The notes beneath the pieces are model-generated. The model worked only from the letters and a program-made list of their open reading frames with translations, was not told the DNA's origin and made no database searches. A stretch of 33,842 bases of DNA from VRUE01 sp035712345 (GTDB lineage: Bacteria; Actinomycetota; Thermoleophilia; Solirubrobacterales; 70-9): the NCBI GenBank assembly GCA_035712345.1, contig DASTAY010000008.1, positions 1 through 33,842 on the forward strand, read 5' to 3'. A program made the position numbers and the translations under genes. Within the stretch, counting starts at the first letter, position 1, and the number at the start of each line of letters is the position of its first letter. Positions 7,680-15,743 of this stretch are shown in pieces.

Positions 7680-8708
7680 TTGAGCAAGCGCCCGGCGGGG
7701 GCGCTTGCGGGAATGGCCATGATGCTCCTCCTCGCCGCTCCGGCGAGCGGCGGAGTGCGCCGCGACACGGTAATCGAGACACCGAGCGCCGGCTCGGCGG
7801 AGATCTCCGCCAGCGCGGAAGCCGGCCGCTATTCGATCGAAGACGGCAGCGGCGAAACCGTGGCGATCTCGGCCACCTCCTCCTGCCAGGAAAGCTGCAA
7901 CGCGGCCGACCCGCAGCAGATCGCGGACTTCCTCGGCACGCTGCTGCACGGCGACGAGATGGAACTGCTCACGGTCCTGCTCGACACGCCCGGCCAGATC
8001 GAATTCGACTGCGGCTACGGCGCCCAGGCCTGCTACTACGGAGGCGAAAACAAGATCGTGCTGAACGGCGACAGCTCGCCCGCGCCGGACGGGGCGAGCC
8101 GAGAATTCGTCCTCGCCCATGAGTACGGCCACCACATCGCCCGCCACCGCGAAAGCCCGCCGCCTTTCCCGGCGGCGATCGACTGGGGGACGCCGCACTG
8201 GTCGAGTTATGAGAACGTCTGCCGCGGCTCGCGCGCCGGCGCGCTTTTCCCCGGCAACGAGGGCCTGCACTACTTCCGCGACCCCGGCGAGGCCTTCGCC
8301 GAGAGCTACGCCCATATGCGCTTCCCCGAAGCCGAAGTCCCATGGCGCTGGGTGCGCAGCCTCGAACCCGACGCGGGCGCCTTCGAAGCGATCCGCGAAG
8401 ACGTGCTCGATCCCTGGCTGGGCCGCTCGATCTTCAGCTTGCGCGGCCGGGTGCCGGCGGGCGACGCCGCCGTGCGCGCCTTTCCCACACCGCTCGACGG
8501 CACCGTCAGCCTGCGCCCGGTGGGCCATCCCGCCTACAGCCTCAGCCTGCTCAGCCCGGCCGGGCAGGTGCTGCGCACCTCCCGCCATGGCCTCAGCTTC
8601 CGTCACCAGCTCAACTACACCGTGTGCGGCCAGTCGCAGCTCCGCGTCGCCCTGCGCACCGCCCGCCGCTCCGGCGGAGCCTTCAAGCTGCAGGTTCAGC
8701 GGCCCTGA
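7680..8708 (+). CDS. Secreted HExxH zinc metalloprotease
   Basis: 342 residues from the TTG at 7680, or about 330 from an ATG near 7713. A signal peptide is visible (ALAGMAMMLLLAAPASGG). Residues 147-151 are HEYGH in the context EFVLAHEYGHHIARH, the zincin signature. A downstream glutamate in DPGEAFAESYAHMRF is a good candidate third zinc ligand. Cysteines at CQESC, CGYGAQAC, NVC and the late TVCG could form disulfides, which suits an extracellular enzyme. The last 100 residues (LDGTVSLRPVGHPAYSLSLLS...GGAFKLQVQRP) look like a beta-sandwich appendage. The peptide substrate is unknown. The gene stands alone, with tRNA-Asp about 107 bases downstream. A strong hairpin (7684-7708) lies over the TTG-proximal codons, which may favour the ATG start. 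Confidence 0.8.
   Translation: MSKRPAGALAGMAMMLLLAAPASGGVRRDTVIETPSAGSAEISASAEAGRYSIEDGSGETVAISATSSCQESCNAADPQQIADFLGTLLHGDEMELLTVLLDTPGQIEFDCGYGAQACYYGGENKIVLNGDSSPAPDGASREFVLAHEYGHHIARHRESPPPFPAAIDWGTPHWSSYENVCRGSRAGALFPGNEGLHYFRDPGEAFAESYAHMRFPEAEVPWRWVRSLEPDAGAFEAIREDVLDPWLGRSIFSLRGRVPAGDAAVRAFPTPLDGTVSLRPVGHPAYSLSLLSPAGQVLRTSRHGLSFRHQLNYTVCGQSQLRVALRTARRSGGAFKLQVQRP
7684..7708. promoter_or_regulatory. 10-bp perfect hairpin at the start of the metalloprotease gene
   Basis: The arms GCAAGCGCCC (7684-7693) and GGGCGCTTGC (7699-7708) are exact inverted complements around GGCGG. It lies immediately after the TTG and just before the ATGs at 7713 and 7719. If translation begins at the ATG it would be a leader hairpin; if at TTG it is within the coding sequence. 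It could also be a transcription terminator for a transcript entering from upstream. Confidence 0.4.
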
Positions 8709-8815
8709 GCGCTCGGCCTCGACGCCGTGCCCGGCTGGAACGCTGGAGCTCGCAAACCTCTGGCAACCGCTAGATTGGGCGGCCGGGCCAACCCAACCGG
8801 CCCATCCGATCCCTC

Positions 8816-8889
<74 letters not shown>

Positions 8890-8950
8890 TAACGCCTAGC
8901 GCCTGCATCTGAGCGACTCAGGCGAGGATGTCCTGCCGCCGCCCACCGAC

Positions 8951-8990
8951 GCGCCGACGGCGGCTCGGTGCTTCGAGCTGCCGTCGGCGC
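8951..8990. terminator. 17-bp hairpin after tRNA-Asp
   Basis: Positions 8951-8967 pair with 8974-8990 with a single G-T wobble at 8962/8979, around a six-base loop (GTGCTT). There is no T-tract. It lies about 60 bases past tRNA-Asp and about 70 bases past the stop of the convergent gene at 9063, so a shared bidirectional terminator is the simplest reading. Confidence 0.65.
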
Positions 8991-9062
8991 CAGGAGCTGC
9001 CCTGCGGAGATCGTCTGCCGGTCAGGCTCCCACTCGGCTCTGGTGTTTCCCCGCGCTGCAGG

Positions 9063-9689
9063 CTAGCCGCGGCGGAATGGATCGACGTAGATGTCGTCGA
9101 CCTGCCACTTGCCCGTCGAGTCGAGGGGGGTGAAGCGGATTTCGATCGCGCTGGGGATCAGCGTCCCGAGCAGGGTCGAGAGGGTGAGCACGGTGGAGAC
9201 CGACTGGGTCGGGGCCCACGCAGAGCCGGAGCGGAGCGTGCCCGCCGTCCGCGTGCGGACCAGGCCAAGCAGCTTGTATGACGCTTCCACTCGCAGCTGC
9301 GAGGACGGATCGCCGCTGTTGCGGGCTACCAGGCGGAAGGACGGAGTGTCGATCGCCATGCAGACCGGCGGGCTGACAGCTGAGCTGCCGGTGGGGAGGG
9401 ACAGCGACTTGGAGTCCCCGGCGCCGTTGAGGTGGTAGCTCTCGTTTTCTTCGACGACCGCGGCGCCGTTGCTCAGCTGCCAGCCGGAGCCACCGGCCTC
9501 GAAGCCGCCGTCCGGGGCGAGCACGTAGTTGTGCTGATCTCCCCAGGGGCTGAACACCGTCGCGGCGCCGGAGTACGAGCATGCCGTGGCGGAGCCGGCG
9601 AAGACGGCCAGCGCCAGCAGCGAGGCGGTCAGCAAGGCGGCGAGCCTGCTGCGGCTCGAGCTGAGGACGGGGCGGGACATGGACGCCAT
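9063..9689 (-). CDS. Secreted protein of a Thermoleophilia-type family, probably beta-sandwich
   Basis: 208 residues from the ATG at 9689, with AAGGAGG 9 bases upstream. A signal peptide spans about residues 1-37 (LAALLTASLLALAVFAGSATA, then C). The mature protein opens CSYSGAATVFSPWGDQHNYVLAPDGGFEAGGSGWQLSNGAAVVEENESYHL. The pattern of SPWGD, a xGGxFE motif and GWxLSxGAxVV is one I associate with many secreted proteins of Solirubrobacterales; it looks like a carbohydrate-binding-type jellyroll ending in TGKWQVDDIYVDPFRRG. Function is unknown. The leader carries a riboswitch candidate (about 9735-9840), so production may respond to c-di-GMP, consistent with a surface or matrix role (inference). 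Confidence 0.78.
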   Translation of the reverse strand: MASMSRPVLSSSRSRLAALLTASLLALAVFAGSATACSYSGAATVFSPWGDQHNYVLAPDGGFEAGGSGWQLSNGAAVVEENESYHLNGAGDSKSLSLPTGSSAVSPPVCMAIDTPSFRLVARNSGDPSSQLRVEASYKLLGLVRTRTAGTLRSGSAWAPTQSVSTVLTLSTLLGTLIPSAIEIRFTPLDSTGKWQVDDIYVDPFRRG

Positions 9690-9734
9690 TCGGGAAAACC
9701 TCCTTGTCGCAGGCCAAAGAGCCTGGTCGTCAAA

Positions 9735-9840
9735 CCAAGCTGGCGGTCGAGCCGTCTCGGGCCGAAACCCGAGATCTCCAACTTTGCGTCCCTGCCTCGC
9801 GACAGGTTTGCCCTTATTCAGCTGACTTATGCGTGTGGCC
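9735..9840 (-). promoter_or_regulatory. Candidate c-di-GMP-I (GEMM) riboswitch
   Basis: Read on the minus strand, the leader contains GGGCAAACC, a 6-bp stem with a GCGA tetraloop (CCTGTC/GGCAGG, 9791-9806) and then GGGACGCAAAG (9782-9792). This order AAACC, GNRA-capped P2, GGGACGCAAAG is the hallmark of the c-di-GMP-I aptamer. A second stem follows (TCTCGGG/CCCGAGA, 9755-9774), fitting P3. The usual 3' block (GGCAGGTAGCCGGG-like) and P1 are not convincing, so the 3' limit is approximate. The AAACCT of the aptamer could pair with AGGTTT just after the AGGAGG ribosome site, suggesting translational control. The rest of the 315-base gap up to 10004 shows no convincing promoter; TTCAAG and TATGAA at a 17-base spacing on the minus strand near 9880-9910 are weak. 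Confidence 0.62.
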
Positions 9841-10004
9841 CGCGATCGATCGGATCCCGGTCCCCCGACTTGAATAAGTTCATACAAATGGCTACCGAAT
9901 TCTTGAATCTTCATGCCTCGTCGTGCGGATTCGCCTTGCGGAAATCATCCGTTTACGCGATCGGCCGATGAACAGGTGCGGTCGGCGAATGCCGATCGCA
10001 CCGC

Positions 10005-11324
10005 ATGGCACTCGTTTCACGGATAGAAGACGCCGAGCATCTCTTCGCCCGCGGCCGCGAGCGGGTGCGGCTGCGCGCGCAGGGCGTCGAACGAAGGGTC
10101 GAGGCGATCCTCGCCTGCGGATTCCTCCTCGTCGCCCTGGAGATGCCGCTCCTCCTACCGTCCCCCCGCGCGCTCGACGTGCCCACCCTCGCGATCCTGA
10201 TCGCCGCGTACGTCGTCTGCAGCAGGGCGAAATTCGACATCGCCGACGGCCACACGGTCCCGACCGAGCTGGTCGTGGTGCCGATGCTCTTCCTCCTGCC
10301 GACTCCGGCCGTGCCGCTGGCCGTCGCCTGCGGCGACCTGCTGGGACGCGGGTACGACTATGCCAGCGGTCATACGAGCGTCCACCGCGCCTTCCATGCC
10401 CTCGGGGACTCCTGGTACGCCGTCGGCCCGGCCCTGGTGCTGGTCGTGGCCGGCGCCCAGGTCTTCTCCTGGGACGAGTGGCCGGTCTACCTGGTCGCCC
10501 TGCTGGCCCAGTTCGCCTTCGACTTCGCCCCGGCGGCGATCCGCGAGCACCTCGTCGACGGTGTTTCGGTGCGCGCCCTCAGCCGACTCGTCGCGCCGGT
10601 CTACGCACTGGACGGGGCGCTGGCCCCGATCGGGCTGTTGGTCGGTTTCGCGGCGATCCAGGCCGGGGCGGCGCTGGTGCTCCTGATCCTCCCCCTGGCG
10701 ATGGTGCTCGCCGTGCTCTCCCGCGAGCGCCAGACCCGAGTCGACCAGGCGATCGAGCTGAGCAGCGCCTATCGCGGGACCGCGATGCTCCTGGGCGACG
10801 TGGTCGAGGCCGATGACGCCTATACCGGCAGCCACAGTCGCGGCGTGGTCGAGCTCTCGCTGGCGGTGGCCGACCGCCTCGGGCTCGACCACCGGCAACG
10901 CCGCAACGTCGAGTTCGCGGCCCTGCTGCACGACGTCGGCAAGATCGCCGTGCCGAAGGAGATCATCAACAAGGCGGGACCGCTCGATCCGGAGGAGTGG
11001 CAGGTGATGTACCGGCACACGATCGAGGGCGAGGAGATGCTGAACCGGGTGGGCGGCGTGCTCTCCGAGGTCGGGCGCGTCGTCCGCTCCTCGCACGAGC
11101 ACTACGACGGCAGCGGCTATCCCGACGGCCTGGCGGGCGAGGAGATTCCGATCGAGGCTCGGATCGTCACCTGTTGCGATGCCTTCAGCGCCATGACCAC
11201 CACCCGCTCCTACCGCAACGCGATGCCGGTCGAGGCGGCCCTGGCAGAGCTGCGGGACTGTGCGGGCACTCAGTTCGATCCCAGGATCGCCGAGAGCCTG
11301 GCTGTGGTCGTCTCCAGCATCTGA
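10005..11324 (+). CDS. Membrane HD-GYP-type phosphohydrolase
   Basis: 439 residues from the ATG at 10005, without a clear ribosome site. The N-terminal half is hydrophobic, with about six or seven helices between residues 33 and 240, and acts as a membrane sensor module of unknown ligand. The C-terminal domain begins AMLLGDVVEADDAYTGSHSRGV and contains LLHDVGKIAVP (HD metal site), EGEEMLNR, SSHEHYDGSGYPDGLAGEEIPIEARIVTCCDAFSAM and RSYR. HD-GYP enzymes hydrolyse c-di-GMP. The canonical HHE of the GYP block is SHE here, a change seen in many actinobacterial relatives, so c-di-GMP activity is not assured. It is divergent from the secreted protein with the riboswitch candidate, which makes a c-di-GMP link attractive. 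Confidence 0.88.
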   Translation: MALVSRIEDAEHLFARGRERVRLRAQGVERRVEAILACGFLLVALEMPLLLPSPRALDVPTLAILIAAYVVCSRAKFDIADGHTVPTELVVVPMLFLLPTPAVPLAVACGDLLGRGYDYASGHTSVHRAFHALGDSWYAVGPALVLVVAGAQVFSWDEWPVYLVALLAQFAFDFAPAAIREHLVDGVSVRALSRLVAPVYALDGALAPIGLLVGFAAIQAGAALVLLILPLAMVLAVLSRERQTRVDQAIELSSAYRGTAMLLGDVVEADDAYTGSHSRGVVELSLAVADRLGLDHRQRRNVEFAALLHDVGKIAVPKEIINKAGPLDPEEWQVMYRHTIEGEEMLNRVGGVLSEVGRVVRSSHEHYDGSGYPDGLAGEEIPIEARIVTCCDAFSAMTTTRSYRNAMPVEAALAELRDCAGTQFDPRIAESLAVVVSSI

Positions 11325-11383
11325 CGGGCCCCGAAGCGGTTGGTTGCGCCAGTGCCCGGGGCGCCGCAGGGTACGGTTTCTCG

Positions 11384-12235
11384 ATGGCTGGACAGCGACC
11401 TCTGGCTGCGGGCCCTGGCGGCGCCGCGGTCGACGTGCCCGGGGAGGTCTGGGGCACGCGGATAAACGCGACCAGGCGCGGCGCGGCGCGGCGCTCCGGC
11501 GACCTGCCGATCGTCGTGCTGCACGGCTGGGGAGCGCACCTCGCCGCTGTGGAGCCGATCCTGGCGGCCCTGGAGGGGGAGACCGAAGTGCTGGCCCTGG
11601 ACATGCCGGGGTTCGGGGATTCGGAGGATCCGCCGGAGGCCTGGGATTCACAGGACTATGCGCGCTTCGTGGTCGAGTGGCTCGGGCGGGCGGGGGTCCG
11701 GCGCTGCCACCTGATCGGGCACTCCTTCGGGGGGCGGGTCGCGATCTGCCTGGCGGCCGGGCATCCTGAGCTGGTCGAGCGGTTGATCCTCTGCGACGCC
11801 GCGGGACTGCGGCCCAAACGCGGTTGGCGGTATCGCTACCGGGTCGCGCTGGCCAAGCTCGGGCGCATGCTGGGGCTGTTCGGCCCAGCCGGGAAGCGGC
11901 TGCAGGAGCGGATCCGCTCGCGAGTCGCCTCCTCCGACTACCTGAACGCCTCTCCCGCACTGCGGGAGACCTTTCGGCGGGTCATCGGCGAGGACCTCGA
12001 ACCTCAACTGCCTAACATCTCCGCGCCCTGCCTGCTCGTCTGGGGGAGCGCCGACGGAGACACCCCGCTGTGGATGGGACGGCGCATGGAGGAGCTCATT
12101 CCCGACGGGGCGCTGGTGGTCTTCGAGGGCGCGGGGCACTACTCATATGCGGACGAGCCGGGGCGCTTCGCCCAGCTGAGCCGTCACTTCCTCTGCGAGC
12201 AGCCGCGCCAGGCCGCCGGCAAGGAGCTCTCTTGA
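11384..12235 (+). CDS. Alpha/beta hydrolase
   Basis: 283 residues from the ATG at 11384. The fold markers are VVLHGWGAH (oxyanion-hole HG), DMPGFGDSE, nucleophile elbow GHSFGG with S114, acid VWGSADGDTP (D224 or D226) and H252 in GAGHYSYADEPGRF. The cap region (residues 142-200) is Arg-rich. The substrate is unknown; proteins of this type act on esters, amides or C-C bonds. The gene ends in TGA overlapping the TTG of the MurF-like gene (TTGA at 12232-12235), so it is translationally coupled to the cell-wall cluster. A first gene of a cell-wall operon with a cytosolic hydrolase suggests a precursor- or lipid-processing role, which is inference. Confidence 0.9.
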   Translation: MAGQRPLAAGPGGAAVDVPGEVWGTRINATRRGAARRSGDLPIVVLHGWGAHLAAVEPILAALEGETEVLALDMPGFGDSEDPPEAWDSQDYARFVVEWLGRAGVRRCHLIGHSFGGRVAICLAAGHPELVERLILCDAAGLRPKRGWRYRYRVALAKLGRMLGLFGPAGKRLQERIRSRVASSDYLNASPALRETFRRVIGEDLEPQLPNISAPCLLVWGSADGDTPLWMGRRMEELIPDGALVVFEGAGHYSYADEPGRFAQLSRHFLCEQPRQAAGKELS

Positions 12236-13905
12236 GCGTCCTCGCCTGGATCGCCCTCGCGCTCGGCGCCGCGACCACGCTCGCCCTGCTTGCCGGGCGC
12301 GTCCACCTCTTCCTCCACCTGCTCCAGCTCGAGCACTACGAGCTGCGCCGCCTGCGCGTCTGGGTCGCCCGCCGAAACGAGCGGCTTGCGCCGCGCGACC
12401 TCGCGCTCGGCGCCGGTGCCGCCGCCCTGCTCGCCGTCGCCTTCGGCTTGGGCCTGACCGCCCTTGCGGTGGCGATCGGCGTCGCCGGCTTCATCCTCGC
12501 CACCGCCCGTGCCCGCACCGTCCTCGGCCGCGAGCAGGTCAAGCCGCTCCAGTTCACTCCCCGCGCAACCCGGCTCTACGTCACGGCCATCGCCCTCGTC
12601 GCGCTCGCCCTGGCGGTGCCGCTCGCCCTCGCCGCCCTGACGACCCCGACCCTCGGCGCGCTCGCCCTCGTCGTGATCGCCGCCGCGCTGCTGCTCCTCG
12701 CCCCCGAGCTGCTCGGCCTCGCCAACCTGGCGATGCGCCCCGTCCAGCGCGCCGACAACGCCCGCTTCGAGCGCCGCGCCCGCCGCCGCCTGCGCGAGGT
12801 CGCCCCGCTGGTCATCGGCATCACCGGCTCCTACGGCAAGACGACGACCAAGGGCTGCGTCGCCCAGGTGGCGAACCTGGCCGGGCCGACGCTGCCGACG
12901 CCGGCCTCCTTCAACAGCTACCTCGGCGTGATCCGCACGATCAACGAGAACCTGCGTTCCGACCACCGCACCTTCGTCGTCGAGATGGGCGCCTACCGGC
13001 GGGGCGACATCGCCGAGCTCTGCCGCCTGGTCGGGCCGCGCATCGGCATCCTCACCGCGATCGGCCCCGCGCACCTGGAGCGCTTCGGCACGCTCGAGCA
13101 GACGACGCTGGCCAAGGGGGAGCTCGCCGAGGGGCTGCCCGCCGACGGCGTCTTCATCACCCGGGCCGACGACGCCCGCTGCCGCGCGGCGGCTGAGCGC
13201 GCGCCCTGCCCGGTGCGTCTCTTCTCTCCGGACCCGCACCCCCAGGCGACGGCCTGGGCCGAGAACGCCCGCCTCGACGAGGGTCGCTCGCGCTTCGACC
13301 TCTGCCTGCGGGGCGAGGGAGAGGTCACCCGACGCCCTGTCAGCGCTCGGCTACTCGGCCGCCACAACATCGCCAACCTGCTCGCCGCGGCCCTCGCCGG
13401 GGTCGAGCTTGGCCTGGCGCCCGAGCAGATCGCCCGCGCCCTCGGTCAGGTCACCCCGCCCGAGCATCGCCTCTCGCCGATCGTCAACCGCGCCGCCGGC
13501 ATCGTCGTGATCGACGACGCCTACAACGCCAACCCGGCGGGCGCCGCAGCCGCTCTGGAGGTGCTCGCCGCCCACCCCGGCAAGCGCCGCATCCTCGTCA
13601 CCCCTGGGATGGTCGAGCTGGGCGACCGTGAGGAGGCCGAGAACGAGCGCTTCGGCGCGGCCGCGGCCGCCGTTTGCGATGTCGTCGTCCTGGTCGGCGA
13701 AAAGCAGGCGGCGCCGATCAGGCGCGGCCTCGAAGCGGCCGGGTTCGCACCCGACGGGCTGCGCACGGTCGCCGACTCCGGCGGGGCCGAGCGGCTGCTC
13801 GCCGAGACCTCGCGCGCCGGCGACGTGATCCTCTTCGAGAACGACCTGCCTGACCTCTACCGCGGCCCGGCGGGCAGCGCCGAGCAGACGGCCGCGGCCG
13901 CTTGA
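12232..13905 (+). CDS. Membrane-anchored MurF-like Mur ligase
   Basis: 557 residues from the TTG at 12232, supported by AAGGAG just upstream and the TTGA overlap with the previous stop. The first 165 residues hold about five hydrophobic segments (near 3-22, 57-74, 76-92, 115-137 and 139-163). The catalytic part has the ATP loop GITGSYGKTTTK (196-207), SFNSYLGV, VVEMGAYRRGDI, AIGPAHLERFG, the LLGRHNIANLLAA C-terminal-domain motif, PPEHRLSPI and DDAYNANP. This is the MurF pattern: ligation of a D-Ala-D-X dipeptide to a UDP-MurNAc-tripeptide. A standard MurF is soluble and about 450 residues, so the membrane domain is unusual. The next gene is a VanX-like dipeptidase, and two D-Ala-D-X ligases follow. 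Confidence 0.9.
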   Translation: MSVLAWIALALGAATTLALLAGRVHLFLHLLQLEHYELRRLRVWVARRNERLAPRDLALGAGAAALLAVAFGLGLTALAVAIGVAGFILATARARTVLGREQVKPLQFTPRATRLYVTAIALVALALAVPLALAALTTPTLGALALVVIAAALLLLAPELLGLANLAMRPVQRADNARFERRARRRLREVAPLVIGITGSYGKTTTKGCVAQVANLAGPTLPTPASFNSYLGVIRTINENLRSDHRTFVVEMGAYRRGDIAELCRLVGPRIGILTAIGPAHLERFGTLEQTTLAKGELAEGLPADGVFITRADDARCRAAAERAPCPVRLFSPDPHPQATAWAENARLDEGRSRFDLCLRGEGEVTRRPVSARLLGRHNIANLLAAALAGVELGLAPEQIARALGQVTPPEHRLSPIVNRAAGIVVIDDAYNANPAGAAAALEVLAAHPGKRRILVTPGMVELGDREEAENERFGAAAAAVCDVVVLVGEKQAAPIRRGLEAAGFAPDGLRTVADSGGAERLLAETSRAGDVILFENDLPDLYRGPAGSAEQTAAAA

Positions 13906-14486
13906 CCGAACCACCCCGACTCCGCCGGCTCGCCCCCGGAGCCCACGAAAGCTGCCTCTGGGTCGAGCCCGTCTACCACCTGCGCGGCTACGAGCAGGCG
14001 ATTCCCGAGGTCCGCCTCTTGCCCGAGGTCGCCGACGCCCTGATGCGTGCGGCCGAGCGGCTGCGAGCCGAGCACGCCACCGGCCTGCTGGTCTGGGACG
14101 GCTGGCGCCCGCTCGATCTGCAGCGCCGCCTCTGGGACGAGTACCGCGAGGAGCTGGCGCGAGCCACCGGGCTCGAGGGCGAGGCTCTGGACGCCCGCGC
14201 CCGCCTCTTCGTCAGCCCCCCCGACGGCGACGCGCCGCCGCCCCACTCGACCGGCCGGACCGTCGACCTGACGCTTTGCTCACCTGACGGCATCGCGCTC
14301 GACATGGGGGGCGAGTTCGACGAGCTGACCGAGCGCTCCGCCGGTGACTACTACGAACGCGAGGGCCTCACCCCGATCGAAGCGGGGTACCGCGATCGCC
14401 GCCGCCTCCTCCACGGGGCGATGGAGGGGGAGGGGTTCCATCGCCTCCCCAGCGAGTGGTGGCACTTCGAGCACAGGCAGGATTAG
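13902..14486 (+). CDS. vanX: VanX-like D-alanyl-D-alanine dipeptidase (peptidase M15D)
   Basis: 194 residues from a TTG at 13902 that overlaps the MurF-like stop (TTGA). Zinc and catalytic residues line up with VanX: H115 and D122 in PHSTGRTVDLTL, E185 and H188 in SEWWHFEH; VanX itself uses H116, D123, E181 and H184. The WDGWRP block (65-70) carries the conserved Arg that stabilises the transition state. DMGGEFDEL also matches. VanX hydrolyses cytoplasmic D-Ala-D-Ala so that D-Ala-D-Lac precursors dominate in glycopeptide-resistant cells; other members recycle D-Ala-D-Ala. No signal peptide is present, so it is cytoplasmic. Neighbouring MurF- and Ddl-type enzymes suit a precursor-editing role, but the window has no VanH, VanR or VanS. 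Confidence 0.88.
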   Translation: MTEPPRLRRLAPGAHESCLWVEPVYHLRGYEQAIPEVRLLPEVADALMRAAERLRAEHATGLLVWDGWRPLDLQRRLWDEYREELARATGLEGEALDARARLFVSPPDGDAPPPHSTGRTVDLTLCSPDGIALDMGGEFDELTERSAGDYYEREGLTPIEAGYRDRRRLLHGAMEGEGFHRLPSEWWHFEHRQD

Positions 14487-14519
14487 CCGCGCTCCGAGAG
14501 AAAAGACGTGGGACCGCCG

Positions 14520-15722
14520 ATGGCTCGTCCGCAGAGCAGCCTAGACGCCTACGCGGCCCGCAACCGCGCCGGCGAACGCAACTCACTTCAGCTGATGGGG
14601 TTCAGCGGCGCCCTCGTCGCGATCCTGCTCGCGATTGCGATCGATACCGACAGCCAGGCCGCCGGGCTGGCGCTGGCGATCCCCCTCGTCTTCTTCGCCT
14701 ACGCCTTCGAGCAGTGGCGCGACGCCCGCGGTGGCCACGAGAGCCTGCGCAACGACGTGATCGCGCTCAGCAGCGTCATGTACCAGGACTCGGCGACGAT
14801 CAGCAAGATCCTCGAGCGGGACATGATCTACGAATACCTGCGGAACCTGCTCCAGGCCGCGCTCGACGACGAGGAGTTCGGCCGCGGCTACTGGCAGCAG
14901 GCGGTGCAGCCGTTCATCAAAGAGGGCGAGAAGGGGTTCCGGCAGGACTGGAACTACCGGATCGACCTGATCGGGCTCGAGCGGCCGGTGAAGATCCCGC
15001 TGCCCGCCGCCGAGGAGTTCGTCATCGACCCATCCGAGTACTGGCGGCTCGGCACCGTCGCCCACTTCAGGCAGCAGGTGAGGCATCCGCACGACGAGTG
15101 CTACATCGGCTGCACCTTCTCCCTCCAACACCTGCCCGACTGGTTTCGCGACGATGGCTTCTTCCTGCGCGAGCTGGTCCACCTCTCGCCCGAGCAGACC
15201 GCGAGCCTCGCCGGTCTCTTCGCTGAGGATTGGATACCGCCGCCGGAATCGAATGACACACACACCGACCGGGGATGGGCGGCCGCGAGCACACTGTTCG
15301 AGTGTGAGATACGGATTGCCGACTGCGACCTCGAACCGAACGGGGTGCAGATAAGCGAGCGCGGCATCCGCTGGCGGTACGCGATCGACGAGGAGCTCAA
15401 GCAGAGGATGCCGGATGGTGTGCCGGTACGTATCTCCATACACACCTTTCAGCCCCGCCATCAGACCTACTTCCCGGTGAACATCACCCAGCCGACCCGT
15501 CATCCGACCGTGCGCTTCTCATACTCCCAGACCTCGCTCTCACCGGACGACGTCGGCGCCAACGTGTTCTTCTCGGCGGAGCAGCCCTACCGGCCGGAGC
15601 TGGTCGAACACGACCGTGGGGCGAAGCTGATCGTGCTGCAGACCAACCGCGAGGACTGGGTCTTCGCCGGCTCCGGCGGCATCTTCGTCTGGGACGATCG
15701 AGACGCTGCGGTCGGGGCCTGA
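14520..15722 (+). CDS. Two-TM membrane protein with large cytoplasmic domain, unknown function
   Basis: 400 residues from the ATG at 14520; a GTG at 14508 would add four. Two membrane helices (about residues 25-41 and 48-65) form an N-terminal hairpin. A helical stretch (about 75-150, including MYQDSATISKILERDMIYEYLRNLLQ) is followed by a region rich in aromatic residues and predicted beta strands, ending TNREDWVFAGSGGIFVWDD. I recognise no family. The layout, two helices plus helical linker plus beta-rich domain, resembles some membrane effector or sensor proteins, but no motif proves it. It sits between the VanX-like and Ddl-type genes. Local base use around 15230-15500 is less GC-rich than its neighbours, a possible sign of separate origin. 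Confidence 0.75.
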   Translation: MARPQSSLDAYAARNRAGERNSLQLMGFSGALVAILLAIAIDTDSQAAGLALAIPLVFFAYAFEQWRDARGGHESLRNDVIALSSVMYQDSATISKILERDMIYEYLRNLLQAALDDEEFGRGYWQQAVQPFIKEGEKGFRQDWNYRIDLIGLERPVKIPLPAAEEFVIDPSEYWRLGTVAHFRQQVRHPHDECYIGCTFSLQHLPDWFRDDGFFLRELVHLSPEQTASLAGLFAEDWIPPPESNDTHTDRGWAAASTLFECEIRIADCDLEPNGVQISERGIRWRYAIDEELKQRMPDGVPVRISIHTFQPRHQTYFPVNITQPTRHPTVRFSYSQTSLSPDDVGANVFFSAEQPYRPELVEHDRGAKLIVLQTNREDWVFAGSGGIFVWDDRDAAVGA

Positions 15723-15743
15723 TCCGGGTATCGTCCGTCCCAG

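Noticed and set aside
7438..7683. 81-codon plus-strand ORF before the metalloprotease
   Set aside because: The TTGA overlap is suggestive, but composition is Ala/Pro/Arg-rich, no ribosome site precedes it and hairpins run through it.
7251..8606. 451-codon minus-strand ORF opposite the metalloprotease
   Set aside because: It is a shadow: the plus strand has a signal peptide and HEYGH motif, while the minus-strand product is low-complexity Ala/Gly/Arg with no motif.
9690..10004. Second riboswitch on the plus strand before the HD-GYP gene
   Set aside because: No GGGACGCAAAG or comparable conserved core is visible in that direction.
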